Source: Solimonas variicoloris DSM 15731
GTDB lineage: Bacteria > Pseudomonadota > Gammaproteobacteria > Nevskiales > Nevskiaceae
NCBI RefSeq assembly: GCF_000382285.1
Contig: NZ_KB907935.1
Span: 1-64,000 of the forward strand
Length of the DNA: 64,000 bases
Direction of reading: 5' to 3'
The position numbers and the translations under genes were made by a program. This document shows positions 57,371 to 63,984 of this stretch, piece after piece. Below the pieces are notes generated by a model. It had not been told where the DNA came from. It did not search any database and saw only the letters and a list, made by a program, of their open reading frames with translations. Each line of letters opens with the position of its first letter. The stretch's first letter is position 1.

Positions 57371-57613
57371 TCAGCGCCGCCGCGGCCTGTCGTCGATATC
57401 GAAGTCGATTTCGTCGGCGATCAGACGACGCAGGCGGCGCTCTTCCTGCAGTTTCTCGACGTCGCGCCAGTCGCGCGACTTGATCGGCGAAGCGGCCGTC
57501 GGCGTGTCGGCAGGGAGCGCCTCGTCCTCGAGCGTCTCGCTCTCGTCGACGAACTCGTCGTAGCTCTTGCTGGCGTCGCTCTGTGCAGCTTGCTTCTTCG
57601 GCTTGCGCGGCAT
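57371..57613 (-). CDS. small charged protein, function unknown
   Basis: This is an 80-residue hydrophilic protein. The N-terminus is Lys-rich (MPRKPKKQAAQSD), the middle is acidic and the C-terminus RDWRDVEKLQEERRLRRLIA leads into an Asp-rich patch and RRR. It resembles short charged gammaproteobacterial proteins of no known function. It is convergent with the LOG gene. I am fairly sure it is real because its composition is even and protein-like and it has its own AT-rich promoter zone. Confidence 0.7.
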   Translation of the reverse strand: MPRKPKKQAAQSDASKSYDEFVDESETLEDEALPADTPTAASPIKSRDWRDVEKLQEERRLRRLIADEIDFDIDDRPRRR

Positions 57614-57791
57614 ACCTGTCTCGGCACTGAGCCTGAGGAATAATGAATCACTTGGCGCGCGTTTTTATCAGGCTTTTTTTGCGCCGAAAAGGGGTAGCAG
57701 GGCGCCTTTGAAAATCAAAGCCTTGAGCCGATCGGCGCGGCCCCGGCGGCGGACGCTGCGCAAACCGATGCGAGGGGCGGCGAACCGGATC

Positions 57792-58205
57792 ATGCACCAG
57801 CAAGTAATCGAGATCGAAGGCCGCGGGCGCGGTTTTACCGAGGTGAGCGAGGCGGTGCAGCGCGTCGTCGCCGCCAGCGGCGCGCGCATCGGCCTGTGCC
57901 ATCTGTTCCTGCAGCACACCTCGGCCTCGCTGTGCCTGACCGAGAACGCCGCGCCCGACGTCCGTGCCGATCTCGAGTCCTGGGCGCAGACGCTGGCGCC
58001 GGACGGCGGGCGCCGCTACCGCCACGACGACGAGGGGCCCGACGACGTGCCGGCGCATATCCGCAGCCTGGTCGTCGGCGTCGAGCTGAGCGTGCCGATC
58101 GGCGCCGGCCGCCTGCTGCTCGGAACCTGGCAGGGCCTCTACCTCTGGGAGCACCGCCGGCATCCGCTCCAGCGGCGGATCGTGGTGACGATCCACGGTG
58201 CCTGA
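57792..58205 (+). CDS. YjbQ-family (UPF0047) protein
   Basis: The 137-residue protein has the family landmarks HTSASLCLTENA, GPDDVPAHIRS and LGTWQGLYLWEHR. Relatives have weak thiamin phosphate synthase activity, but the real role is unclear. I chose the ATG at 57792; an ATG at 57768 in frame is possible. It is followed after 72 bases by the tRNA gene. Confidence 0.88.
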   Translation: MHQQVIEIEGRGRGFTEVSEAVQRVVAASGARIGLCHLFLQHTSASLCLTENAAPDVRADLESWAQTLAPDGGRRYRHDDEGPDDVPAHIRSLVVGVELSVPIGAGRLLLGTWQGLYLWEHRRHPLQRRIVVTIHGA

Positions 58206-58277
58206 AGCGCGGCTGCGGAAATTTCGTCCGGGCACTGGTGTTTTGGGCCGCGATCAGTAGAATACGCGTCCTCGTGT

Positions 58278-58353
<76 letters not shown>

Positions 58354-58362
58354 TTTTATCCA

Positions 58363-58407
58363 GCAAAAACAGCGTTTTACATATTGCAATGTAAGGCGCT
58401 GTTTTGC
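58363..58407 (+). terminator. hairpin just downstream of the tRNA, brought in by the element
   Basis: AAAACAGCG (58366-58374) pairs with CGCTGTTTT (58397-58405). Inside it TTACAT pairs with ATGTAA around a 6-base loop. The stem lies 10 bases after the tRNA and could end its transcript in place of the original terminator, now at 63285. Confidence 0.5.
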
Positions 58408-58408
58408 G

Positions 58409-58783
58409 TTATATAGCTTTATTTCGCATTGCAAGTGCACCAAATTTGCACCAAAACCCGGATGCAGATTCCTGCGCACAGTGCATGACAGCGCAGCGCA
58501 TCGCGGCTACCATCTGCTGCGACGCGCTGAAACCACAGAAGACGGCTTCGAGAAAAGCCAAAGGCGAGCAACCGTAGCGAGGTTGCCCTCGCCTACAGAC
58601 GAAAGCCGCGAGGTTGTTCAGCAGCCGGCCAACCCCGTAAGCGGAAGGGACGCCGGCCAGAAAGGATGCCGATCCGGCGCCCACACGTATGGGCCGATGC
58701 CGTAGAGCAATCGCCATGAATCGCCTTCGGGCGTTGCGGATACCACCGGTCAGGATGAGGCCGGAATAAAACGGTAGCCGCAC
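58409..58783 (-). CDS. possible Ash-like (phage P4 type) protein; doubtful
   Basis: The 124-codon frame includes MVAAMRCAVMH and GFWCKFGALAMRN. These recall the Ash family coded near the immunity region of P4-like satellites; the resemblance is from memory. It overlaps the hairpin-rich segment and a second open frame (58593-58853) on the same strand. It may be coding or a by-product of the structured region. Confidence 0.3.
   Translation of the reverse strand: MRLPFYSGLILTGGIRNARRRFMAIALRHRPIRVGAGSASFLAGVPSAYGVGRLLNNLAAFVCRRGQPRYGCSPLAFLEAVFCGFSASQQMVAAMRCAVMHCAQESASGFWCKFGALAMRNKAI
58436..58456 (+). promoter_or_regulatory. candidate integrase arm-type sites, left end
   Basis: Two copies of TGCACCAAA lie at 58436 and 58447, 11 bases apart and in the same orientation. 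Two similar copies with the same spacing lie near the right end at 63159 and 63170. Confidence 0.5.
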
Positions 58784-58820
58784 ATGGAGAGCGCCGACCG
58801 TGGGGCACAGCCCCGCTGCG
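58540..58820. ncRNA. hairpin-rich segment, candidate structured RNA
   Basis: Several stems can be seen by eye. GGCGAG-CAACC (58563-58573) pairs with GGTTG and CTCGCC (58581-58593). GCCGGC at the start and end of 58624-58657 pair with each other. GCCC and GGGC (58678-58693) flank ACACGTAT. CGCC-TTCG-GGCG near 58722-58733 is a tetraloop hairpin, and GGGG-CACA-GCCC lies at 58802-58814. Strand and boundaries are unknown. I know no matching RNA family; tmRNA and RNase P signatures are absent. Confidence 0.4.
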
Positions 58821-58927
58821 TAGTGCCCGAGCTGATTTGAGCCTTGCGCTCATTCGGGTAAGACGCGGCCCGCGGACTCATCCGACCTCGACCGGTTTTG
58901 GCTGGTCAAGTTCGGAGATGTTTGCCG

Positions 58928-59251
58928 ATGAAATCCCTTCTGACCGTAGAGCAGCTTTCGCTCTTGCTGCACAAGTCTGTTACCACAATCCGCAGCGACG
59001 TAGTACGCAATCCCCTTTCCCTCCCGCCCATTTGCCGACTACCGAACACCAAGCGGCTGCTATGGCGGGCCGAAGACGTTGAGCGCTGGCTAGCCGAGCA
59101 CGTAGCCGGAATGCACACTGCCGCCGCCTTTGATCAACGCCAGCAACGTCGGCGGCGCGGTCGGCCGACAAAAGCCGAGCAGGTCGCGCGCCAGCGCAAT
59201 CAGCAACTGCCCATTGCTTCGGGCGCCAGCAGCCCGGCGCGGGAGTCGTGA
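58928..59251 (+). CDS. AlpA/excisionase-like helix-turn-helix protein
   Basis: The 107-residue protein starts MKSLLTVEQLSLLLHKS and ends its domain in LLWRAEDVERWLAEHV, the usual form of MerR/AlpA-type DNA-binding proteins (HTH_17). A basic tail RQQRRRRGRPTKAEQ follows. In integrated elements such proteins turn on excision or act as excisionase. It leads a two-gene unit; the next ATG is 1 base past its stop. Confidence 0.75.
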   Translation: MKSLLTVEQLSLLLHKSVTTIRSDVVRNPLSLPPICRLPNTKRLLWRAEDVERWLAEHVAGMHTAAAFDQRQQRRRRGRPTKAEQVARQRNQQLPIASGASSPARES

Positions 59252-59252
59252 C

Positions 59253-59813
59253 ATGCGCGATCCCAGACCGATTGGTGATTTGTTGAAGTCCGTGCATGTG
59301 CGCCCCGGCTACAGGCTAGCGCGGCCATCCCATGGCGAGCTTTTCAAAGTAGATGCCGGCTGGTTCCCCGTTATGCGTTCGCCATTGCTCGCGGGGATGA
59401 TGAAAGGCGTAGGCCCATATGGAATTGCCGCTTTCGCGGTTATCAAGGCAGAGGCAGATTTCAAAACCGGCAAAGCGACCATCTCAGCTCGCCAGATCGC
59501 AGATGTTACCGGGATGAGTCCACGCATGGCCCGCACCACTATTCGCCGCCTTGTGGATGCGGGCTTTCTTCATCCTCATGCCTCGCATAGCAAGACCAAA
59601 ACGTATCAAGTGATCGAGAAGTTGCCGATTGTGGACATGAAGGGGCAGCAAGCGGGCTTTGCGGAGTGGCCGTTCTCCCGCGACAAACTGAAAGATCGCC
59701 TTCAACAAATTGTTCGCGCAGCGATCGAGCAACTTGCCGCTGGAACCACCCAAACCACGATCAACATCGGAACATTGAACGTGCTCATTCAACAGGCCGA
59801 AGATCTGTCCTGA
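59253..59813 (+). CDS. winged-helix protein, replication-initiator-like
   Basis: The 186-residue protein has PYGIAAFAVIKAEADFKTGK and ISARQIADVTGMSPRMARTT, then IRRLVDAGFLHP. This is a winged-helix pattern like replication-initiation and phage regulatory proteins, and the family is otherwise unrecognised. A region with a 19-bp inverted repeat and DnaA-box-like sites lies 74 bases after its stop, which supports a role at an origin. This is inference. Confidence 0.55.
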   Translation: MRDPRPIGDLLKSVHVRPGYRLARPSHGELFKVDAGWFPVMRSPLLAGMMKGVGPYGIAAFAVIKAEADFKTGKATISARQIADVTGMSPRMARTTIRRLVDAGFLHPHASHSKTKTYQVIEKLPIVDMKGQQAGFAEWPFSRDKLKDRLQQIVRAAIEQLAAGTTQTTINIGTLNVLIQQAEDLS

Positions 59814-59887
59814 AATGTCCCTGCAAGCTCTTGAGGATAACTGGCAAGCCAGCGGTCCGATAGCGGCATCACGTGCCACAATTAATC

Positions 59888-60013
59888 TGTGGATGCGGCA
59901 CCACATGCCGCTATTCGCAGCTTGAAGCGGCATGTGGTGCCGCACTGTCCCCCTCATAGATATTGAAGATAAAAAGCCGTAGACAATGAGGGGCTGTGGG
60001 TAACTTCTACGGC
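59888..60013. other. candidate replication origin of the element
   Basis: A 19-bp perfect inverted repeat (59894-59912 and 59926-59944) lies between TGTGGATGC (59888) and TGTGGGTAA (59995), which match the DnaA box complement TGTGGATAA at 7 and 8 of 9 bases. An AT-rich stretch (59951-59975) and a second stem GCCGTAGA/TCTACGGC (59976-59983, 60006-60013) follow. Confidence 0.4.
59894..59944. repeat. 19-bp perfect inverted repeat, 13-base loop
   Basis: TGCGGCACCACATGCCGCT at 59894 is repeated inverted at 59926-59944. No U-tract follows on either strand, so it is not a plain terminator. Confidence 0.95.
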
Positions 60014-60075
60014 GACCTGCGGGGCTAGGTGCTGTACGGCGTACTCGATGACTGTGAGCGGCCTGCCGCCCTCGC

Positions 60076-60324
60076 TCAGTGGAGCGCTTTGCCGGTTTGG
60101 GCGACCAAAGACTCGGCCGTGACGCCCAACTGCTCCGACAGTGCAAAAACGGTTCCGAGCGTTGGCTGCCGCTCACCGCGCTCGAGCATGGATATGTAGG
60201 TGCGATCCATGTCGCAGGCCAGCGCCAGTGCTTCCTGCGACAAGCCGACCTTCGTGCGCGCAAGCCGGAGCACCGCACCGAACGCAGTAGCGATCTGATT
60301 GCGCTTCTTCCCGGTCGCGGCCAT
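60076..60324 (-). CDS. XRE-family repressor
   Basis: The 82-residue single-domain Cro/C1-type protein has LRLARTKVGLSQEALALACD and the recognition-helix part MDRTYISMLERGERQPTL. It is like the controller proteins of restriction-modification systems and many element repressors. It is divergent from the lipoprotein gene, with an operator palindrome between them. Confidence 0.9.
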   Translation of the reverse strand: MAATGKKRNQIATAFGAVLRLARTKVGLSQEALALACDMDRTYISMLERGERQPTLGTVFALSEQLGVTAESLVAQTGKALH

Positions 60325-60360
60325 GCCGCGGACATTGCGATCGTGATGACTATTGATCTA

Positions 60361-60391
60361 CCGACTATAGTCGGAGACCATAAGCTGCCAA
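60361..60391 (-). promoter_or_regulatory. operator palindrome and promoter of the XRE gene
   Basis: CCGACTATAGTCGG (60361-60374) is a perfect 14-bp palindrome. On the minus strand it covers a TATAGT -10 (60369-60364) spaced 16 bases from TTGGCA (60391-60386) as -35. The -10 overlap fits self-repression. The core GACTATAGTC resembles operators of controller proteins. The plus-strand gene has a -10 but no good -35. Confidence 0.65.
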
Positions 60392-60410
60392 CGCCATACA
60401 GGGAGGGTTT

Positions 60411-61103
60411 ATGCGTGTTCTGATTGCAGCTTGTGTAGCCATAGCCGGCGCGCTGGCGGCGTGCGGCGTGGAACACCTTCGGCCTGCTTCACGGGCCGAC
60501 GTGTCGGCCAGTCCCACCGTCATCGATTTTGCGAGGCAGCGGTACACTAGTTTCCGCGCCAGCATGGGCATGGCGCAATGGGGACAGTCAACAGCCAGGA
60601 ACAGGGAAAAGGCCGTTTTCCGCATCGCCTCCAACGAGATGGGCTGGAGAGATGACTACGCCGCGTTTATCGCCGACATGCAGGGATATTGCTCGGCCAA
60701 GGGCGGGCAGTGGGATACCTTCGACGTGGCGATCTCGCGGCGTCAGCAAGAGCTGATTAAGAAATACACGCGAGTCACCGAAGCCAACGCGTACGGTGGT
60801 TCCGCTGGCACTGCAGCCTTCGAGTGTGGGCCACCGGGGCGTGGCTCAATCGAAACCAACTGGTCGCAGTTCAATCCGCAACAGTGCCGCAAGCTCTACA
60901 CGACGGCGCTTGACTATCAGGCCGTGCAACGTGAGCTAGGCAATCCGGCGGATTTCGGATGCGTCGTGCCCGGTGGGGCCGGGTTCATCGGGCAGGCGCA
61001 TGACTCGCATGAAGGCGGCAACGTCGTCTCGGTACGTATCCGGCTCAATCAAGGTGTGAACGGACAGCCTATTCCGTATGCTGGCTATCCGCAGGTCGAG
61101 TAG
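60411..61103 (+). CDS. exported lipoprotein of unknown function (element cargo)
   Basis: The 230-residue protein has a lipoprotein signal (MRVLIAACVAIAGALAAC, lipobox ALAAC). The mature part contains Cys residues in MQGYCSAKGG, AAFECGPPG, QQCRKLY and FGCVVPG that could pair. I recognise no family. On an integrated element a surface lipoprotein often gives exclusion of related elements; that is inference from context. It is divergent from XRE. Confidence 0.7.
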   Translation: MRVLIAACVAIAGALAACGVEHLRPASRADVSASPTVIDFARQRYTSFRASMGMAQWGQSTARNREKAVFRIASNEMGWRDDYAAFIADMQGYCSAKGGQWDTFDVAISRRQQELIKKYTRVTEANAYGGSAGTAAFECGPPGRGSIETNWSQFNPQQCRKLYTTALDYQAVQRELGNPADFGCVVPGGAGFIGQAHDSHEGGNVVSVRIRLNQGVNGQPIPYAGYPQVE

Positions 61104-61380
61104 CACGCAGAGGCATACAACCCGCCGTCCCGTCCGGATGGTCAGCTTGCATGTAGCGTACATGCAGAAGCTCGATTGCCTGCATAACGGTCAGCTCGCC
61201 GGCAACGATGCGTGTTTGCAGGGCCAAGTCATGCACGGATGGCGGCGGCAGGTTATCTGCATCACATGAGCGATTGGCTTCGTCCATGTGGCGCTGGCGG
61301 CACCGGCGAGCCGCATCGGCGATAAAAGCAAGTTTTCCGAGGGGAGGGGACATGCGCTGCATGGGCAACCTGCGACTCAT
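61069..61380 (-). CDS. small protein of unknown function (second gene of a pair)
   Basis: This frame of up to 103 codons is possibly shorter, with in-frame ATGs at codons 7, 10 and 32. The middle PPPSVHDLALQTRIVAGELT looks protein-like. Its ATG directly follows the stop of the next small gene. It overlaps the end of the lipoprotein gene by 35 bases. Confidence 0.45.
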   Translation of the reverse strand: MSRRLPMQRMSPPLGKLAFIADAARRCRQRHMDEANRSCDADNLPPPSVHDLALQTRIVAGELTVMQAIELLHVRYMQADHPDGTAGCMPLRATRPADSQHTE

Positions 61381-61614
61381 TCAAATTGGTTTCGTCATGC
61401 CGCCGGGAACGCTTTTGACCAACTCATCGTTATCGTCGTAGCCGATTGCGTGGCCACTGGCGACAAGCCGCTCTACGTGGCGTTCCAATTCTTCGCCGGG
61501 CACAGCCATCTGGTCTAGGAAGTCGAGTTTTTCGGCGGCCGTGAGACTATCGGGACTGATGAGGCCCCGTAGCGCTGCGGCGGTTTTCTCGTTCGGCGCG
61601 ATTGGCTCGGGCAT
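61381..61614 (-). CDS. small acidic protein of unknown function
   Basis: The 77-residue protein starts MPEPIAPNEKTAAALRGLIS and holds SLTAAEKLDFLDQM and EELERHVERLVASG. GGAG lies 7 bases before the ATG, and a 16-bp palindrome lies just before that. It may be an antitoxin- or regulator-type protein, but I see no DNA-binding motif. Confidence 0.6.
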   Translation of the reverse strand: MPEPIAPNEKTAAALRGLISPDSLTAAEKLDFLDQMAVPGEELERHVERLVASGHAIGYDDNDELVKSVPGGMTKPI

Positions 61615-62018
61615 GGACGTACTCCAAGTTTCGCATGCGAAACCATATGCGCATTTTACTAGATGCGACCAACGCCTCCATGCAAGGATGAATCATTCGA
61701 GCATTGCCGGATCGTGTGGAAGATATACAGAGCGCGAAAAGCAATGAAGCTTCGCCAATCATCCATAGACGCAAAACCAACGCTCCGCTTTGCGGGTTCC
61801 CTCATTCTTCACACCTGATGCCCAGGTGTTGGGCGGTACAGGCGCGAACTTTCCTTCGGAAAATCAGTACAGAGCAGCATCAAAAGCGTTACACAAGCCG
61901 CCTCGCATTTGTGGCACAAACGTTCCACGGCAAAAGAAGAACGAATAAAATCATTGGATTATGATTTTGCAAATCAGCCGAAATGCAAAGCTCATTTTCG
62001 AGCGGAAAGCCTCGTCGT
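61615..62018. other. AT-richer non-coding stretch before the integrase 3' end
   Basis: I see no credible gene here. It holds the palindrome at 61628, a 7-bp hairpin ACACCTG/CAGGTGT at 61811-61829, and an AT-rich hairpin AAAATCAT/ATGATTTT at 61947-61968. The last has T-rich sequence after it on the minus strand and may end the integrase transcript. Confidence 0.6.
61628..61643. promoter_or_regulatory. 16-bp palindrome before the small-protein pair
   Basis: GTTTCGCATGCGAAAC is perfect and lies 14 bases upstream of the ATG at 61614, touching the ribosome site. It could be an operator or an mRNA hairpin. Confidence 0.6.
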
Positions 62019-63134
62019 TTATGCCAACCGCTTCGCCAAATCCTCGGCGCGAGGATGGTAGTAGCGCATGAGCATGCGAGGGTCTTTATGCCCGGTGATC
62101 TTCGCCAGTTCGTGCAGCGGAAAGATTGAGGCCAGGCGAGAAGTGGCTTCATGCCGAAGATCATGGAATCGGAGGTCGGCTAGAAAGTGGTCGTCGGGCC
62201 TGCTCTCCGCCTCCTTGCATTCTTGAGCGTAGAGCCGACGCGCACGAACGACGGCGCGTTCGAAAGCACGGGTAACGGCATCACCCGAAATTCCGAAAAC
62301 ACGGCCGGTGTCCCCTTCCTCCGCAGCCTCGGCTTCCTTATCGTGAGCCGCCTTTAACGGTTTCAGGATTGCAATGGCTCGCGGCGAAAGGGGCACGTTG
62401 CGGGCAGCGCCGTTCTTGGTCGTGGGCAAGTGAGCAACGCGAGCCTTGAGGTTCACGTGCTCCCATCGCAGGTCAACGATTTCGCCGCGACGCATGGCCG
62501 TTTCCACTGCAAACTGGATGATCGAAGGCAGCAGTGATGATTCGCTGGCGGCGCTGACACGCTCAAGCTCGCCGTCCTTCGCGCGGCGGCTCGATTTCAC
62601 ATCATCCCTGCGTCGGGGAAGTGACGAACAGACCGCGAGGCGCCGCGTGCGCGCGTTATTCGGCTGCGGCTTGCGAACCAGCTCGACCGGGTTTAGTAGG
62701 CTCTCCATGCCCCATTCCTTGCGTGCAATATTGAACACATGGGACAGCACCGCAAGGCGGCGCAACACCGTGGCTGGCTTGCAGTCCTTAAGCCATTCGT
62801 CACGGAGTGCGGCGACATCGGCGCTGCGGATGCTGGCAAGGAACCGCTTGGCAAGCTCTGTGGACATGCAGAGCTTGATAACGGACTTCTCTTGAACGGA
62901 ACCCTTTTTCGACGCTGTGATCTCGCGCTCGTAACGAAGCAGGGCATCGTGCAGCGTGGTGGACTCAGCTTCACTGCGGCTGAGCCACACGCCGCGCGAC
63001 ATCTCCGACTCGATCATCTTGGCCCACGCCTCGGCCTCGACTTTCGTGTTGAAAGTCTTGCTCTGCGAAGGGAAACCGCGATGCCGGATCAATACTCGCC
63101 ACTGATACGGACCACGTTTGGTGATGTTTGCCAT
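62019..63134 (-). CDS. tyrosine site-specific integrase
   Basis: This is a 371-residue recombinase. It has an N-terminal arm-binding domain (MANITKRGPYQWRVLIRHRG), a core-binding domain, and a catalytic domain with Arg in ETAMRRGE, HDLRHEATSRL (His-x-x-Arg), ITGHKDPRM and the nucleophilic Tyr in MRYYHP. An insert of about 20 residues sits between the core-binding and catalytic domains (about residues 165-185). It lies at the right end of the element with its start 90 bases from attR. It recombines the tRNA-Ala site. I chose the ATG at 63134; an ATG 8 codons upstream exists. Confidence 0.93.
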   Translation of the reverse strand: MANITKRGPYQWRVLIRHRGFPSQSKTFNTKVEAEAWAKMIESEMSRGVWLSRSEAESTTLHDALLRYEREITASKKGSVQEKSVIKLCMSTELAKRFLASIRSADVAALRDEWLKDCKPATVLRRLAVLSHVFNIARKEWGMESLLNPVELVRKPQPNNARTRRLAVCSSLPRRRDDVKSSRRAKDGELERVSAASESSLLPSIIQFAVETAMRRGEIVDLRWEHVNLKARVAHLPTTKNGAARNVPLSPRAIAILKPLKAAHDKEAEAAEEGDTGRVFGISGDAVTRAFERAVVRARRLYAQECKEAESRPDDHFLADLRFHDLRHEATSRLASIFPLHELAKITGHKDPRMLMRYYHPRAEDLAKRLA

Positions 63135-63158
63135 TGGAGTAGCCCACTCTGCAGTCAC

Positions 63159-63179
63159 TGCACCAAAATTGTACCAAAT
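63159..63179 (+). promoter_or_regulatory. candidate integrase arm-type sites, right end
   Basis: TGCACCAAAA (63159) and TGTACCAAAT (63170) are 11 bases apart, in the same orientation and spacing as the pair at 58436. They lie just upstream of the integrase gene. Confidence 0.5.
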
Positions 63180-63223
63180 AAGGGTTGAAATTCAATAAGT
63201 GATTGATATTTATGAATACTAAT

Positions 63224-63273
63224 TCGCGTTCGCAATGCGAAGGTCGAGGGTTCGATCCCCTTCCGCTCCACCA
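63224..63273 (+). repeat. attachment site attR (50-bp direct repeat)
   Basis: This is an exact copy of tRNA-Ala bases 27-76 (58304-58353), including CCA. It lacks the 5' half, so it cannot make a tRNA. Confidence 0.95.
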
Positions 63274-63284
63274 CTCGAATGAAG

Positions 63285-63311
63285 AAGCCGCTGCTCGTCA
63301 GCGGCTTTTTT
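63285..63311 (+). terminator. original terminator of the tRNA-Ala gene, displaced by the element
   Basis: AAGCCGCTG (63285-63293) pairs with CAGCGGCTT (63299-63307) over 9 bp, followed by a run of T to 63311. It lies 11 bases past attR, where the tRNA terminator would sit without the element. Confidence 0.85.
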
Positions 63312-63393
63312 GTTGCCCGCGCGGCTCGCGGCGAGCCCGTCGCGGCGAAGCCCGGCCGATCCACACTGCCGCGCCGACGACAGGCGCCGCCGC

Positions 63394-63984
63394 CTAGGTT
63401 TCGCGCAATTCCTGCAGGGCCCGCTCGACGGCGGCGAGCCGCTGCAGCGGATCCGGCAGTTCCAGCAGTGCCTGCTGACGTTCCGGCACGATCGGCAGCA
63501 CCTCGGCGAGGCGGTAGGCAACCCAGTCGGCATCGTCGAGGCGCTGCGGTTGCGGAAAGCGTTCGGCGCCGAGATCGTCGATCAGCTTCAGCAGCAGCGA
63601 GCCGAGGTGTGCCAGCGCTTTCGGCAGCGGCGTCGGCGCGGGCGGCTCGCGCAGTTCGACGTCGGCGACGATCAGGCCGTCCTGCTGCGTGCGCCGGTCG
63701 ACGATGCGGAACGGCGAGACGCCCTGCGCGACGATCGTGAACAGGCCGGGCGAGGGCACCTGCCATTCGGCGATGCGCGCCGTGCAGCCGATTTCGCAGG
63801 GGATCGCCGGACGGCCGACCTCGAAGCCGGCGCGGATCAGCGCGACGCCGAACGGCGCATCGTCGCGCAGGCAGGCCTTGGTCATGTCGACGTAGCGCGG
63901 TTCGAAGATGCGCAGCGGCAGGCGGCCATCCGGATAGAGCACGGTGCCCAGCGGGAAGATCGGGATCTGCAGCGTCGTCGTCAT
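63394..63984 (-). CDS. LON peptidase substrate-binding-domain protein
   Basis: The 196-residue protein consists of the LON N-terminal domain alone: IPIFPLGTVLYPDGRLPLRI and FEPRYVDM, then FGVALIRAG and a helical tail. It has no protease domain. Such stand-alone proteins are common in proteobacteria and have no clear role. It belongs to the chromosome right of the element, and its start codon is near the window edge. Confidence 0.88.
   Translation of the reverse strand: MTTTLQIPIFPLGTVLYPDGRLPLRIFEPRYVDMTKACLRDDAPFGVALIRAGFEVGRPAIPCEIGCTARIAEWQVPSPGLFTIVAQGVSPFRIVDRRTQQDGLIVADVELREPPAPTPLPKALAHLGSLLLKLIDDLGAERFPQPQRLDDADWVAYRLAEVLPIVPERQQALLELPDPLQRLAAVERALQELRET

Larger units (their letters stand above)
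58354..63273 (+). mobile_element. 4.92-kb integrated genetic element in tRNA-Ala
   Basis: The element is bounded by the 50-bp direct repeats and carries its own tyrosine integrase. Its GC content is visibly lower than the surrounding genes, and its cargo has no relation to them. Contents in order: hairpin-rich region, AlpA-like regulator, winged-helix protein, possible origin, XRE repressor, lipoprotein, two small ORFs, integrase. It has no structural phage or conjugation genes, so it would be a satellite, a mobilisable plasmid-like element or a decayed island. Confidence 0.9.

Noticed and set aside
58593-58853. 86-codon minus-strand frame in the hairpin-rich region
   Set aside because: It overlaps another frame on the same strand, has no family resemblance and starts without a ribosome site.
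61541-61780. Two overlapping short frames (plus 61541-61747, minus 61547-61780)
   Set aside because: Both overlap the better-supported 77-residue gene and have no ribosome site or protein-like pattern.
63224-63273. A second tRNA-Ala gene at the right end of the element
   Set aside because: Only the 3' 50 bases are present; the acceptor 5' strand and D-arm are missing, so it is an attachment site.
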